Assembly (NCBI GenBank): GCA_030156895.1
Contig: JASGLP010000005.1
Location: 17,853 to 81,852, forward strand
DNA: 64,000 nt
From: Eubacteriaceae bacterium
Lineage (GTDB): Bacteria; Bacillota; Clostridia; Eubacteriales; Eubacteriaceae
Reading direction: 5' to 3'
Shown here: positions 51,642 to 60,374 of the stretch, piece by piece
Numbering within the stretch: the first letter of the stretch is position 1
Layout: the number at the start of each line of letters is the position of its first letter
The notes under the pieces: model-generated
The model's input: the letters and a program-made list of their open reading frames with translations, nothing else
Databases searched by the model: none
What the model was told of the DNA's origin: nothing
Translations under genes and position numbers: made by a program

Positions 51642-53564
51642 ATGAAATTTACAAATATGTTCAGTTCCATAAAAATCGGTCCCATGACCGTTCCCAATCG
51701 GTTTGTGGTTTCCCCGATGTGCAATAATTTTGCCAATACTGACGGAAGCCTCAGTGCCCAATCGCTGGCGTATTACCGGGAACGGGCCTTTGGTGGGTTT
51801 GGTCTAATCACCATCGAGGCTACCGTGGTGGATAAGCGGGCCAAAGGCGGTACCAATAAGGCCTGTTTATTTGAAGACCATACCATTGAAAGTTTCAAGC
51901 AGGTAATTGATGCCTGTCATCAGGCGGGTTCGAAAATATCCATTCAACTGCAGCATGCTGGTCCGGAAGGCAATGCCAAGGTAGCGGGGTACCCCATCAA
52001 AGCGGCATCAGCCATCCCGGCCGCGGCAGGCCGAAACACCCCCATCTCGGTGTCCACCCAAGAAATCTACCAACTGATCGAATCGTATGGCGATGCGGCA
52101 CTCCGGGCCCATCAAGCGGGAGCCGATGCGGTGGAAGTACATTGTGCCCATGGCTATTTTGTGGGGAGCTTTCTATCGCCCCGAACCAATAAGCGGGTGG
52201 ACGAATTTGGCGGCTGCTTTGAGAACAGAATGCGGTTGCCCCGACTGATTATTGAAAATATCCGAAAAAAGGTCGGTCATTCTCTGGCTATCCTCTGTCG
52301 GATCAACAGCTCTGATGAGATTCCCGGCGGACTGGATATTCACGACAGCGCCACCATTGCCGCCTATCTGGAAGACTGTGGCATCGATGGAATTCATGTT
52401 TCCCGGGCGGTTCATATCAAGGATCAGTACATGTGGGCCCCAACGGTGATGCATGGGGGCTTCAATGCTGAACATGTGACCGAAATCAAGCGGGCAGTGT
52501 CCATTCCGGTGATCGCCATTGGACGCTTTACCGAACCCCACTTTGCCGAACTTTTAGTCCGGGAAGGCCGCTGTGATCTGGTTGCCTTTGGCCGTCAGAG
52601 TCTGGCTGATCCCCAAACCCCTAACAAAGCGGCAGCCGGTCGTCTGGATGAATTAAACCCCTGCATTGCTTGTCTGCAGGGCTGTGTTCAAAATATGTAT
52701 CAGGGAAAACCGATTACCTGTCTGGTGAACCCGTTGCTTGGTCGGGAGTCCGAAATGGTTCCCGCCAAAGTTGCCAAAAAGGTCATGGTTGTCGGGGGCG
52801 GCGTGGCCGGACTTTATGCCGCAGCAACTGCGGCGTTGCGTGGCCATGAGGTGACGCTGTTTGAAGCTACTGATACCTTGGGTGGACAGATGCGGCTGGC
52901 CGCCTACCCACCGGGAAAGGGCGATATCACCAATATGGTCAGGAGCTACATTCACAAATGCGAACAGGCGGGGGTGAAAGTTAGACTTAATACCCCGGTG
53001 ACGGCTGAAATCCTGGAAAAAGAATCCGTTGATACGGCTATTGTTGCCACCGGTGCAAAACCACTGGTGTTGCCGATTCCCGGAATTGAAACCGCAGGAT
53101 TGATTCATGCTGTGGATCTCCTCGATGGCAAAGCGACCTGCGGACAAAAGGTGCTGGTTGTCGGCGGCGGTATGGTCGGATCGGAAACAGCCGCATTTTT
53201 GGGTGAACTGGGCCATGATGTGACAATTATTGAACTTCGGGAAGACGTGGCTGCCGATGTGATTTCTGAACATCGCCTCTTTTTAATGAAAGATTTTGAT
53301 GAATTTCAGATAAAAAGTGTTGTAAATGCCAGGGTTACACGGTTTTTTGAAGGTGGCGTGGCTTATGCCCTGACCGATGATGCCGAAGTGGAGTTGAAAG
53401 GCTTTGATACGGTTGTTCTGGCCATGGGAGCCAAAGCTTATGATCCATTAAGTGAAACCGTCAAAAAGGTTGTCACAGAAACCTATCTGGTCGGCGATGC
53501 GGTAAAAGCCCGTCGGGCTCTTGAGGCAACTGCCGAAGCGATGGAAGCAGCGCTGAAAATATAA
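51642..53564 (+). CDS. NADH:flavin oxidoreductase (old yellow enzyme, FadH/BaiCD-like)
   Basis: About 640 residues from ATG 51642, with AAGGAG upstream. The N-terminal FMN TIM-barrel has IGPMTVPNRFVVSPM, and HCAHGYFVGSFLSPRTNKR is the active-site region. CIACLQGC with a later C binds a 4Fe-4S cluster. Then come two Rossmann parts for FAD and NAD(P)H (VMVVGGGVAGLYAAATAALR; VLVVGGGMVGSETAAFLGEL). This is the 2,4-dienoyl-CoA reductase/bile acid/2-enoate reductase class. It reduces an activated C=C bond; with the MFS carrier it may handle an unsaturated acid. Confidence 0.92.
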   Translation: MKFTNMFSSIKIGPMTVPNRFVVSPMCNNFANTDGSLSAQSLAYYRERAFGGFGLITIEATVVDKRAKGGTNKACLFEDHTIESFKQVIDACHQAGSKISIQLQHAGPEGNAKVAGYPIKAASAIPAAAGRNTPISVSTQEIYQLIESYGDAALRAHQAGADAVEVHCAHGYFVGSFLSPRTNKRVDEFGGCFENRMRLPRLIIENIRKKVGHSLAILCRINSSDEIPGGLDIHDSATIAAYLEDCGIDGIHVSRAVHIKDQYMWAPTVMHGGFNAEHVTEIKRAVSIPVIAIGRFTEPHFAELLVREGRCDLVAFGRQSLADPQTPNKAAAGRLDELNPCIACLQGCVQNMYQGKPITCLVNPLLGRESEMVPAKVAKKVMVVGGGVAGLYAAATAALRGHEVTLFEATDTLGGQMRLAAYPPGKGDITNMVRSYIHKCEQAGVKVRLNTPVTAEILEKESVDTAIVATGAKPLVLPIPGIETAGLIHAVDLLDGKATCGQKVLVVGGGMVGSETAAFLGELGHDVTIIELREDVAADVISEHRLFLMKDFDEFQIKSVVNARVTRFFEGGVAYALTDDAEVELKGFDTVVLAMGAKAYDPLSETVKKVVTETYLVGDAVKARRALEATAEAMEAALKI

Positions 53565-53610
53565 CTGGATGACGAAAAACAGAAGGTTTATTAATTAATT
53601 AAATAAATTG

Positions 53611-53660
53611 AAAAATCGCTCACTTAATATTATTTTTGTGAGTGATTTTTTATTTTTTTG
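53611..53660 (+). terminator. Terminator after the OYE gene
   Basis: AAAAATCGCTCAC (53611-53623) pairs with GTGAGTGATTTTT (53638-53650), followed by a T-rich tail. Confidence 0.88.
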
Positions 53661-53801
53661 CGACTAACTTACTAAATCATTAAGATGGCCGGATCGTGAT
53701 TCTTTTGTTAGAATAAAAGAAAAGGAAAAATCGATTGCTGGATTGATCGCTATTTTTCGGAAGTGCCATCAAAGTGATAAATAATGAATGAGGAGAATGT
53801 G

Positions 53802-54221
53802 ATGAAAAACAAAGTAAAAAAAAGAAGATCCTTATTAATGGTTTTGACCATCTGTATGATCATGCTTCTTGTGCTGACAGGATGCGGGGAATCAACCCCC
53901 ATTGAGGGAATGGTTATTTCTAATGAACCTTATGTAAGTGCGACAGAAATCGAAAAGACCGAGCAGCCAGAAGAACTAAGCGTTGGTGCTGCAGTATATG
54001 GTAGTGTCAGTTTTATCGAATCACCGAAAGGTATGAAATACCAGGCTAAATGGCTGCTGAATGACCAGGAAATCAAGACTGATGAAAAAGCTATGGAAAC
54101 CGATAAAAGAGGAGAACTCATTTTTCCGTTGGAAGCAGACAAAACAACAATGGGAACTCTGAAACTTCAGATCCTCTATAAAGATGAGGTATTGGCCGAA
54201 AAAGAAGTCCTGATTAAATAA
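53802..54221 (+). CDS. Small lipoprotein of unknown function
   Basis: About 139 residues from ATG 53802, with GAGGAG upstream. A basic N-terminus and membrane segment end in lipobox VLTGC (Cys28). The rest looks like one beta-sandwich domain (YQAKWLLNDQEIKTDEKAME and onward) with no family I recognise. It lies 53 bases before an ECF sigma factor gene and may be its sensor or target. Confidence 0.8.
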   Translation: MKNKVKKRRSLLMVLTICMIMLLVLTGCGESTPIEGMVISNEPYVSATEIEKTEQPEELSVGAAVYGSVSFIESPKGMKYQAKWLLNDQEIKTDEKAMETDKRGELIFPLEADKTTMGTLKLQILYKDEVLAEKEVLIK

Positions 54222-54274
54222 GTATGACTAAATAATATTGTTTAAACAATAGAGTTGGATATTGAGGTAGGCAA

Positions 54275-54814
54275 ATGAGCAATGGAAATAGCGAAGAACA
54301 ATTTAAAAAAATATATGCCCAATACGTTGATGAAATCTATCAATATGTCTTTTTGCGAACCGGTTTAAACACCGCTATTGCTGAGGATCTTACCCAGGAT
54401 ATCTTTTTGGATGCTTTTAAAGGCCTCAAACAATTCAAAGGTCTGTGTTCGGAACGAACCTGGGTTTTTAAAATAACAAAAAACAAGGTCAATGATTTTT
54501 ACCGAAAACATTATCGGCAATGCTTAGAACCTATTCATATTGAGGATGAGTTGACAATACAGATAAGCGACCCTAAACAGGATATGGATGTTTTTATGGA
54601 TAAATCATTTAAGTGTGAATGTATCATCGCTTGCCTGAATCAATTGCCGGAACACTATAAAGCGGTGCTATTGCTAAAATACATTGATGGCAGAAGTGTC
54701 AGGGAGATCGCTAAGATCACCAATAAATCTGCAAAAGCCATTGAAAATATTTTACTGCGGGCAAAGGCGGGATTTATTAAAGTCTACCAAACCTTAAAAA
54801 CGGAGGAGTTATAA
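54275..54814 (+). CDS. ECF-type RNA polymerase sigma factor
   Basis: A 179-residue sigma-70 family protein with region 2 (YAQYVDEIYQYVFLRTGLNT, then AEDLTQDIFLDAFKGLKQFK) and region 4 (LNQLPEHYKAVLLLKYIDGR, SVREIAKITNKSAKAIENIL). ATG 54275 follows TTGAGGTAGG. Its stop overlaps the next small membrane protein gene by one base, the usual place for an anti-sigma factor. Confidence 0.93.
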   Translation: MSNGNSEEQFKKIYAQYVDEIYQYVFLRTGLNTAIAEDLTQDIFLDAFKGLKQFKGLCSERTWVFKITKNKVNDFYRKHYRQCLEPIHIEDELTIQISDPKQDMDVFMDKSFKCECIIACLNQLPEHYKAVLLLKYIDGRSVREIAKITNKSAKAIENILLRAKAGFIKVYQTLKTEEL

Positions 54815-55086
54815 TGAAAAGTAATACCGATGATTTTATAAAAAAAGCTTTAAAATCGCTTGATGAAGAATCAAAACCAGGTCAGGAACAAAAACAGATC
54901 ATGCTGGAAAATCTGCTCATCCGGGTTCAAACTGTAGAAGATTCCGAAATGGGTCGTTTCAAAAAGATGGTGACGGTTTATCCCTGGCGTTTTGGGTTTG
55001 GCGTATCAGCTTTACAGGCGGTTTTGTTTACGCTGATGTTTGGCTCAAACTATACAAATTTTGTTTTGCAGTTTCTGGGGAGGTAA
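54814..55086 (+). CDS. Small single-pass membrane protein, candidate anti-sigma factor
   Basis: A 90-residue protein: about 60 cytoplasmic residues rich in charge (FIKKALKSLDEESKPGQEQK), then one membrane helix (GFGVSALQAVLFTLMFG). No zinc-binding HxxxCxxC motif is present, so it is not a ZAS-type anti-sigma. Translational overlap with the sigma factor gene is the main evidence for the role. Confidence 0.7.
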   Translation: MKSNTDDFIKKALKSLDEESKPGQEQKQIMLENLLIRVQTVEDSEMGRFKKMVTVYPWRFGFGVSALQAVLFTLMFGSNYTNFVLQFLGR

Positions 55087-55088
55087 AA

Positions 55089-55658
55089 ATGGAGATTTTT
55101 TTAGAAGTTCTTAATCGACCGGCAGAAGCGTTTAAACGAAGAAACCAACAGCTGGCCTGGATTTTAGTAGGAATTACCATAGTGGTAGTAACTGTTTTTG
55201 ATGCGGTGATGAACTATCCGGTGAATGGTAAAGACTATCTGGTAGAAATTAATATCATTAATCTGTTATTGCTGGCGTGCTTGGGAGTGGCAACCTATCT
55301 GGGGATCTGCGGTATATTCTGGGGAATTGCCAAATTATTTGGTAGTCAAACCAAACTCGTTGTTTATATTCAAACTTGGGGTTTGACCTATATACCAACA
55401 ATTATTTGTGGTCTCACAGTGGTCTTCGTAGAAACTTATTTCACACTTTTCTGGAATAACTCCATTTGGGGATTGTTACTTAACATCGTGTTTGTGGGAA
55501 TTCTAATCTGGAAAACTATTCTTTATGTGGTCTTTTTAAAAGAGGTGGCTGGTTTGAGCGGAAAAAAATTGATTGGGGCATTTTTGCTTTGCGGTATTGG
55601 GATTCTGATCCTTGCTTTTTTAAATGTGAGTGTGGGATTAAAAACCCCGATTCTCTAA
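55089..55658 (+). CDS. Yip1-like multi-pass membrane protein
   Basis: A 189-residue protein with five predicted membrane helices and the N-terminal FLEVLNRPAEAFKRRNQQLA, which resembles the start of bacterial Yip1 domain proteins. It lies 2 bases after the candidate anti-sigma gene and probably belongs to the same regulon. Function unknown. Confidence 0.75.
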   Translation: MEIFLEVLNRPAEAFKRRNQQLAWILVGITIVVVTVFDAVMNYPVNGKDYLVEINIINLLLLACLGVATYLGICGIFWGIAKLFGSQTKLVVYIQTWGLTYIPTIICGLTVVFVETYFTLFWNNSIWGLLLNIVFVGILIWKTILYVVFLKEVAGLSGKKLIGAFLLCGIGILILAFLNVSVGLKTPIL

Positions 55659-55747
55659 GATTTTGCGTATCATAATCGAGGTTCCTGATAAAGTGCTTAA
55701 AGGTCGCGGCGATTATGTTAGAATCCCGTTAAATTTGCAAATATTTC

Positions 55748-55776
55748 TTGATTTTGATAATCTTTTATAGTACAAT
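55748..55776 (+). promoter_or_regulatory. Promoter of the structured RNA before speD
   Basis: TTGATT (55748-55753) and TACAAT (55771-55776) have a 17-base spacer. Transcription would start near 55783, seven or so bases upstream of the first hairpin. Confidence 0.6.
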
Positions 55777-55782
55777 TCGAAA

Positions 55783-56201
55783 CGAATGATAGAAATAGAT
55801 TGATGTCTATTTGGCGTATTCATAGGCAGGACTTATGGATGCAGCAAAGAATTCTTTTGACCATTTCTTTATCGAATTTTACGCAGTGATAAAGAAATTG
55901 AATGCCATACGGACAGCTAGGTCAAATGCCGATTGGCAACTTTCGTTGCCTTATTGATTGAGTATCAGCTCAAATTTTATAAGTTGGTTACTTAAAACCG
56001 TGTGCGTTTTTGCACATCACACTTGTGAAACAATCAATAAGAGTAGTAAAAGTAAGTTCTTGCTATATAGACTCTAATTTCTACGTTTGGGATCATACAG
56101 AGACAGTGCAGTCATGCGCTCGTGTCATACAAATTAGTAGAAATAAACTCAAGTGGATGAACAGCAGATGCTGAAGGATCACTTGAGTTTTTTGTTTTAT
56201 T
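55783..56201 (+). ncRNA. Highly structured RNA of unknown family (~415 nt), or very long speD leader
   Basis: The 611-base gap before speD is a string of perfect stems. They are AAATAGA/TCTATTT (55793/55806), TTTGACC/GGTCAAA (55856/55920) enclosing ATTTCTTTATC/GATAAAGAAAT (55863/55888), GGCAAC/GTTGCC (55935/55945), TTATTGATTG/CAATCAATAA (55951/56031) enclosing GTGTGC/GCACAT (56000/56012), AGAGT/ACTCT (56040/56071), ATTTCTAC/GTAGAAAT (56077/56137) and the final terminator. I see no 6S, tmRNA, SRP or RNase P hallmarks. The 5' part of the gap (55659-55747) holds a CATAATCG/CGATTATG pair and nothing else. Confidence 0.7.
56146..56201 (+). terminator. Terminator ending the structured RNA
   Basis: AACTCAAGTG (56146-56155) and CACTTGAGTT (56180-56189), with an inner CAGC/GCTG pair, then TTTTTGTTTT. 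It lies about 70 bases before speD, so it could also be an attenuator of the polyamine operon. Confidence 0.85.
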
Positions 56202-56269
56202 AAATTACAGCAGCAGTTAGGATTATTTAGCTAGAATACAATGCGAAAAAATGGAAACGGGGTGGATTA

Positions 56270-57064
56270 ATGGATAATAAATTAAAGTTGAATGGTTTTA
56301 ACAATCTGACCAAGTCGTTAAGCTTTAATATTTATGATGTGTGTTATGCCAAAAGCGAACGGGAACAACGGGACTATATCGCCTATATTGATGAACAGTA
56401 TAACTCAGATCGCTTGACCAATATTTTATATCATGTCACGGAGATGATCGGTGCCCGGGTACTTAATGTATCCAAACAGGACTACGATCCCCAGGGGGCC
56501 AGTGTCACTTTTTTAATTGCCGAAGAAACATTTTTGCGGGAATACCGGGAAGAAAATGTCGAGAAAACCGATTTACAGGGAGATACGGTAGTGGCCCATC
56601 TGGACAAAAGCCATGTCACAGTTCATACCTATCCAGAATATCATCCCGATACGTCTATTGCCACCTTTCGGGTCGATATTGATGTGGCTACCTGCGGCGA
56701 AATTACCCCGCTGAGTACCCTCGATTTTCTGATTGGCAGCTTTGACTCGGATATTATTACCATGGATTATCGGGTCCGGGGCTTTACCCGGGATGTCAGT
56801 GGCAAGAAATTGTTTATGGATCATAAAATCACCTCAATCCAGGATTATATCGATGACAAAACCCTTAAGGAATATGATGCCATTGATATTAATGTTTATC
56901 AGTCCAATCTGTTTCACACCAAGATGCTGCTAAAGGAAATCTGTCTTCAGGATTATTTATTCAATACCGATGCCTATGAGCTGCCGCCGCGAACCCGGCT
57001 ACAGATTACCGAAAACCTGCGTCGGGAAATGATCGAAATTTTTAGCGGCAGTAATGTCTATTAA
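56270..57064 (+). CDS. speD: S-adenosylmethionine decarboxylase proenzyme (E. coli type)
   Basis: 264 residues, the same length as the E. coli enzyme. The self-cleavage site is [14 protein letters not shown], with Ser114 becoming the pyruvoyl group. [40 protein letters not shown] and [19 protein letters not shown] are diagnostic. It produces decarboxylated SAM, the aminopropyl donor for SpeE. GGGGTGG precedes ATG 56270. It is the first gene of the polyamine operon. Confidence 0.97.
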   Translation: MDNKLKLNGFNNLTKSLSFNIYDVCYAKSEREQRDYIAYIDEQYNSDRLTNILYHVTEMIGARVLNVSKQDYDPQGASVTFLIAEETFLREYREENVEKTDLQGDTVVAHLDKSHVTVHTYPEYHPDTSIATFRVDIDVATCGEITPLSTLDFLIGSFDSDIITMDYRVRGFTRDVSGKKLFMDHKITSIQDYIDDKTLKEYDAIDINVYQSNLFHTKMLLKEICLQDYLFNTDAYELPPRTRLQITENLRREMIEIFSGSNVY

Positions 57065-57081
57065 TTGGGAAGGAAAAAAAC

Positions 57082-58536
57082 GTGCCAAAATTAAATCAAC
57101 AACGAATGCCGATTATGGAGGCACTCAATGAGTTTAAGCGGAATCGGCTGGTGCCCTTTGATGTGCCCGGCCATAAACGGGGCAAGGGGAATCCCGAATT
57201 AACGGAATTTTTAGGGGAACGTTGTATGACGCTTGATGTCAATTCGATGAAGCCACTGGATAATCTCTGCCATCCGGTTTCGGTGATCAAAGAGGCTGAG
57301 GAACTGGCGGCGGATGCCTTTGGAGCCAAGCAGGCGTTTTTTATGGTCAATGGCACAACATCTGCCGTTCAGACGATGGTGCTGTCGGCCTGTAAAAAAG
57401 GGGAAAAGATTATTCTGCCCCGAAATGTCCACCGCAGCGTCATTAATGCGATGATCTTGGGTGGAGCTATCCCGGTTTATGTAAATCCCGAAACCAACCA
57501 TGAAATCGGTATTTCATTGGGGATGACCCTTGTAGCGGTAGAAGAAGCGATCCGGGAGAACCCCGATGCCAAAGCGATCTTAGTCAACAATCCCACCTAC
57601 TATGGGGTTTGTTCAAACCTGAAAGCGATCACCGAACTGGCTCACGCCGCCGGTATGCTGGTGCTGGCGGATGAGGCCCACGGTACCCATTTCTATTTTG
57701 GCGAAAATATGCCCATCAGTGGGATGGCGGCGGGAGCGGATATGGCATCGGTCAGTATGCATAAATCCGGTGGGTCGCTGACTCAAAGCTCCTTTTTACT
57801 CGTGGGTGAGGGCATGAACGCTGGTTATGTGCGCCAGATTATCAATCTGACCCAGACCACCAGCGGTTCCTATCTGCTGCTTTCCAGCCTCGATATTTCG
57901 CGCAAAAATCTGGCGGTGAATGGCAAACAAATCTTTGCCAAGGTAACTGAAATGGCCCAATATGCCCGGGATGAAATTAATCAGATCGGTGATTACTACG
58001 CTTACTCGAGAGAGTTGATTAATGGCGATACTGTTTATGACTTTGATGCCACCAAGCTGTCGATTAATACCCTTCATGTCGGTCTGGCTGGAATTGAAGT
58101 GTATAGTATTCTTCGTGATGAATACGACATTCAGGTGGAATTTGGCGATGTCGGCAATATTCTGGCCTATATTTCAGTGGGAGACAGTCGGCGGAATCTG
58201 GAACGTCTGGTTTCAGCTCTGGCCGAAATTCGTCGGATCTATAAAAAAGATAAGGCTGGGATGCTGCAATATGAATACATTAACCCCGCGGTGGCTGTCG
58301 CCCCTCAGGAAGCCTTTTATGCCGATAAGGAAGCCTTACCGCTGGAAAAAAGCGGCGGTCGGATCTGTAGTGAATTTGTAATGGCTTATCCGCCGGGGAT
58401 TCCGATTCTGGCACCCGGGGAAAGAATTACGACAGAAATTCTTGACGCCATTGAATACCTAAAAGATAAGGGCTGTTTTTTAACCGGTCCCGAAGATATG
58501 GAAATAAAAAATCTCAATGTGCTAAAGGAGGATTAA
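57082..58536 (+). CDS. speA: Orn/Lys/Arg decarboxylase, probably arginine decarboxylase
   Basis: A 484-residue PLP-dependent fold-type I decarboxylase starting at GTG 57082, with GGGAAGG upstream. Key segments are FDVPGHKRGKGNPELTEFLG, NGTTSAVQTMVLSAC, LADEAHGTHFYF and the PLP lysine in SVSMHKSGGSLTQSS (Lys228). Length and domain order match the Bacillus SpeA type. The agmatinase gene in the same operon strongly supports arginine as substrate; lysine or ornithine decarboxylase is the alternative. Confidence 0.9.
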   Translation: MPKLNQQRMPIMEALNEFKRNRLVPFDVPGHKRGKGNPELTEFLGERCMTLDVNSMKPLDNLCHPVSVIKEAEELAADAFGAKQAFFMVNGTTSAVQTMVLSACKKGEKIILPRNVHRSVINAMILGGAIPVYVNPETNHEIGISLGMTLVAVEEAIRENPDAKAILVNNPTYYGVCSNLKAITELAHAAGMLVLADEAHGTHFYFGENMPISGMAAGADMASVSMHKSGGSLTQSSFLLVGEGMNAGYVRQIINLTQTTSGSYLLLSSLDISRKNLAVNGKQIFAKVTEMAQYARDEINQIGDYYAYSRELINGDTVYDFDATKLSINTLHVGLAGIEVYSILRDEYDIQVEFGDVGNILAYISVGDSRRNLERLVSALAEIRRIYKKDKAGMLQYEYINPAVAVAPQEAFYADKEALPLEKSGGRICSEFVMAYPPGIPILAPGERITTEILDAIEYLKDKGCFLTGPEDMEIKNLNVLKED

Positions 58537-59388
58537 ATGGAACTATGGTTTTCAGAAAAACATACCCCCAGCGTCAAATTTTCCATTCAGGTGGATCGTC
58601 AGCTTTACTGCGGACAAAGTGAATTTCAGCGGATTGATGTCTTTGACTCCAAAGAATTTGGCCGTTTTTTAACCCTGGACGGGTTTATGATGCTGACCGA
58701 AAAAGACGAATTTATTTATCATGAAATGATGGTGCACATTCCCATGGCGGTTCATCCCGCTCCGAAAAAGGTGTTGATTATCGGCGGCGGTGATGGTGGT
58801 GCCATCCGCGAGCTGGTGCGTTACCCTTCGGTTTTACACATTGATCTGGTCGAAATTGACGAGCTGGTGGTGGAAGTCTGCAAAACGCATCTGCCCCAAA
58901 CCGCCTGCTGCTTTGCCGATGAGCGGTTAACGGTCCATTATCAGGATGGTCTGAAATTTATTCGCCGTTGTGAAAATGAATATGACCTGATCATTGTCGA
59001 TTCGACCGATCCCTTTGGTCCTGGCGAAGGCCTGTTTACCAAAGAGTTTTATGGTAATTGCTATAAGGCACTAAAAGAAGACGGGATCATGGTCAATCAG
59101 CACGAAAGTGCATTTTATCTGGATGATGCCGTGGCGATGCAGCGGGCCCATAAGCGCATTGTCGAGTCCTTTCCGATCAGCCGGGTCTATCAGGCTCACA
59201 TCCCCACCTATCCCTCAGGACACTGGCTGTTTGGCTTTGCCTCAAAAAAATACCGTCCAATTGAGGACTTAAAGGCCGTGAAATGGAATGCCCTGGGTTT
59301 AAAAACCCGCTATTATAACACCCGGTTGCATGTGGGGGCCTTTGCTTTGCCAAATTATGTGGAGGAATTGTTAAAAGATGTTGAATAA
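58537..59388 (+). CDS. speE: Spermidine synthase (aminopropyltransferase)
   Basis: 283 residues; ATG 58537 directly follows AAAGGAGGATTAA. The motifs are LTLDGFMMLTEKDEFIYHEM, VLIIGGGDGGAIRELVRYP, YDLIIVDSTDPFGPGEGLF and QAHIPTYPSGHWLFGFASKK. It transfers the aminopropyl group of decarboxylated SAM to putrescine. Its end overlaps speB by 11 bases. Confidence 0.96.
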   Translation: MELWFSEKHTPSVKFSIQVDRQLYCGQSEFQRIDVFDSKEFGRFLTLDGFMMLTEKDEFIYHEMMVHIPMAVHPAPKKVLIIGGGDGGAIRELVRYPSVLHIDLVEIDELVVEVCKTHLPQTACCFADERLTVHYQDGLKFIRRCENEYDLIIVDSTDPFGPGEGLFTKEFYGNCYKALKEDGIMVNQHESAFYLDDAVAMQRAHKRIVESFPISRVYQAHIPTYPSGHWLFGFASKKYRPIEDLKAVKWNALGLKTRYYNTRLHVGAFALPNYVEELLKDVE

Positions 59389-60226
59389 AAATATTGAGAC
59401 TTTTTTAGGTTGTGACAACGACTATGGAGAATCGGGCATTGTCGTTTTTGGCGCCCCCTTTGATTCCACCACATCCTTCCGTCCCGGTACCCGTTTTGCC
59501 AGCAAAACGATGCGGGGGGAATCCTACGGATTAGAAACCTACAGCCCCTATCAGGATAAGGATCTGGAAGATTTAGCCATTTTTGACGGCGGTGATCTGG
59601 AGCTCTGTTTTGGTGATACCCAAAAGGCGCTGGCAGTGATTGAAAGTTATACCACCCGGGTATTAAGAGATGAAAAGACCCCCGTGATGATTGGCGGTGA
59701 GCATCTGGTGACCCTGGGAGCAGTTCGGGCAGTGGCCCGGAAATATCCGGATCTCCATGTGATCCATTTTGATGCCCATGCTGATCTGCGCGATGATTAT
59801 CTGGGGGTGACCCTGTCCCATGCGACGGTGCTGCACCGGGTCTGGGATCTCATTGGCGATGGCCGGATCTATCAATTCGGGATTCGCTCTGGCGAACGCA
59901 GTGAGTTCCAGTGGGGCAAAGATCACGTCACCACTCAGAAATTTAATTTTAATGGTCTGGCTGAAGTGGTCAAAAAACTACAGGGCAAGCCAGTCTATTT
60001 CACCCTCGATCTGGATATATTAGATCCGTCCGTTTTTCCAGGCACCGGTACCCCGGAGCCTGGCGGTGTCGGTTTTTTAGAGCTGCTTGAAGCGATCCAA
60101 AAAATCGGAGAACTGAATATTGTCGGTTGTGATATTGACGAGTTATCGCCGGTCTATGACCAGAGCGGTGCTTCCACTGCGGTGGCCTGCAAGGTGTTGC
60201 GGGAACTCTTATTGGTAATTGGCTAA
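59378..60226 (+). CDS. speB: Agmatinase
   Basis: A 282-residue ureohydrolase with all manganese-site motifs: GGEHLVTLG, HFDAHADLRDDY and LDLDILDPSVFPGTGTPEPG. It converts agmatine to putrescine and urea. It starts inside the end of speE. Together with speA this gives the arginine route to putrescine; no ornithine decarboxylase is needed. Confidence 0.96.
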   Translation: MLNKNIETFLGCDNDYGESGIVVFGAPFDSTTSFRPGTRFASKTMRGESYGLETYSPYQDKDLEDLAIFDGGDLELCFGDTQKALAVIESYTTRVLRDEKTPVMIGGEHLVTLGAVRAVARKYPDLHVIHFDAHADLRDDYLGVTLSHATVLHRVWDLIGDGRIYQFGIRSGERSEFQWGKDHVTTQKFNFNGLAEVVKKLQGKPVYFTLDLDILDPSVFPGTGTPEPGGVGFLELLEAIQKIGELNIVGCDIDELSPVYDQSGASTAVACKVLRELLLVIG

Positions 60227-60306
60227 TCGTTGTGGATGATCACCGATAGGCAAAAGGACAAACACTCTCTTCACCATTAAGATAGCGTGTAATGATAGAA
60301 TAGTAG

Positions 60307-60325
60307 GGGCGAGCATTGCTCGCCC
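60307..60325. repeat. Palindromic hairpin GGGCGAGC-ATT-GCTCGCCC
   Basis: Perfect 8-bp arms with a three-base loop in the 148-base gap between speB and the dehydrogenase gene. There is no T-run. Short GC-rich palindromes of this kind are often dispersed intergenic repeats; only one copy is in this window. Confidence 0.5.
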
Positions 60326-60374
60326 GAACTCTGATAGTATTTATATAATAGTTAAATAACAGGAGGAACAAATT

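Noticed and set aside
55834..55956. A 40-codon open frame from ATG inside the structured RNA region.
   Set aside because: It has no ribosome binding site and its bases are almost wholly used in perfect stems, so it is better explained as RNA structure.
56076..56145. TAATTTCTAC resembles the conserved part of Cas12a CRISPR repeats.
   Set aside because: It occurs once, pairs with GTAGAAAT further on as part of an RNA stem, and has no repeat-spacer pattern or cas gene nearby.
60307..60325. Hairpin considered as terminator of speB.
   Set aside because: No T-run follows, and the downstream genes belong to the same pathway, so a dispersed palindrome is more likely.
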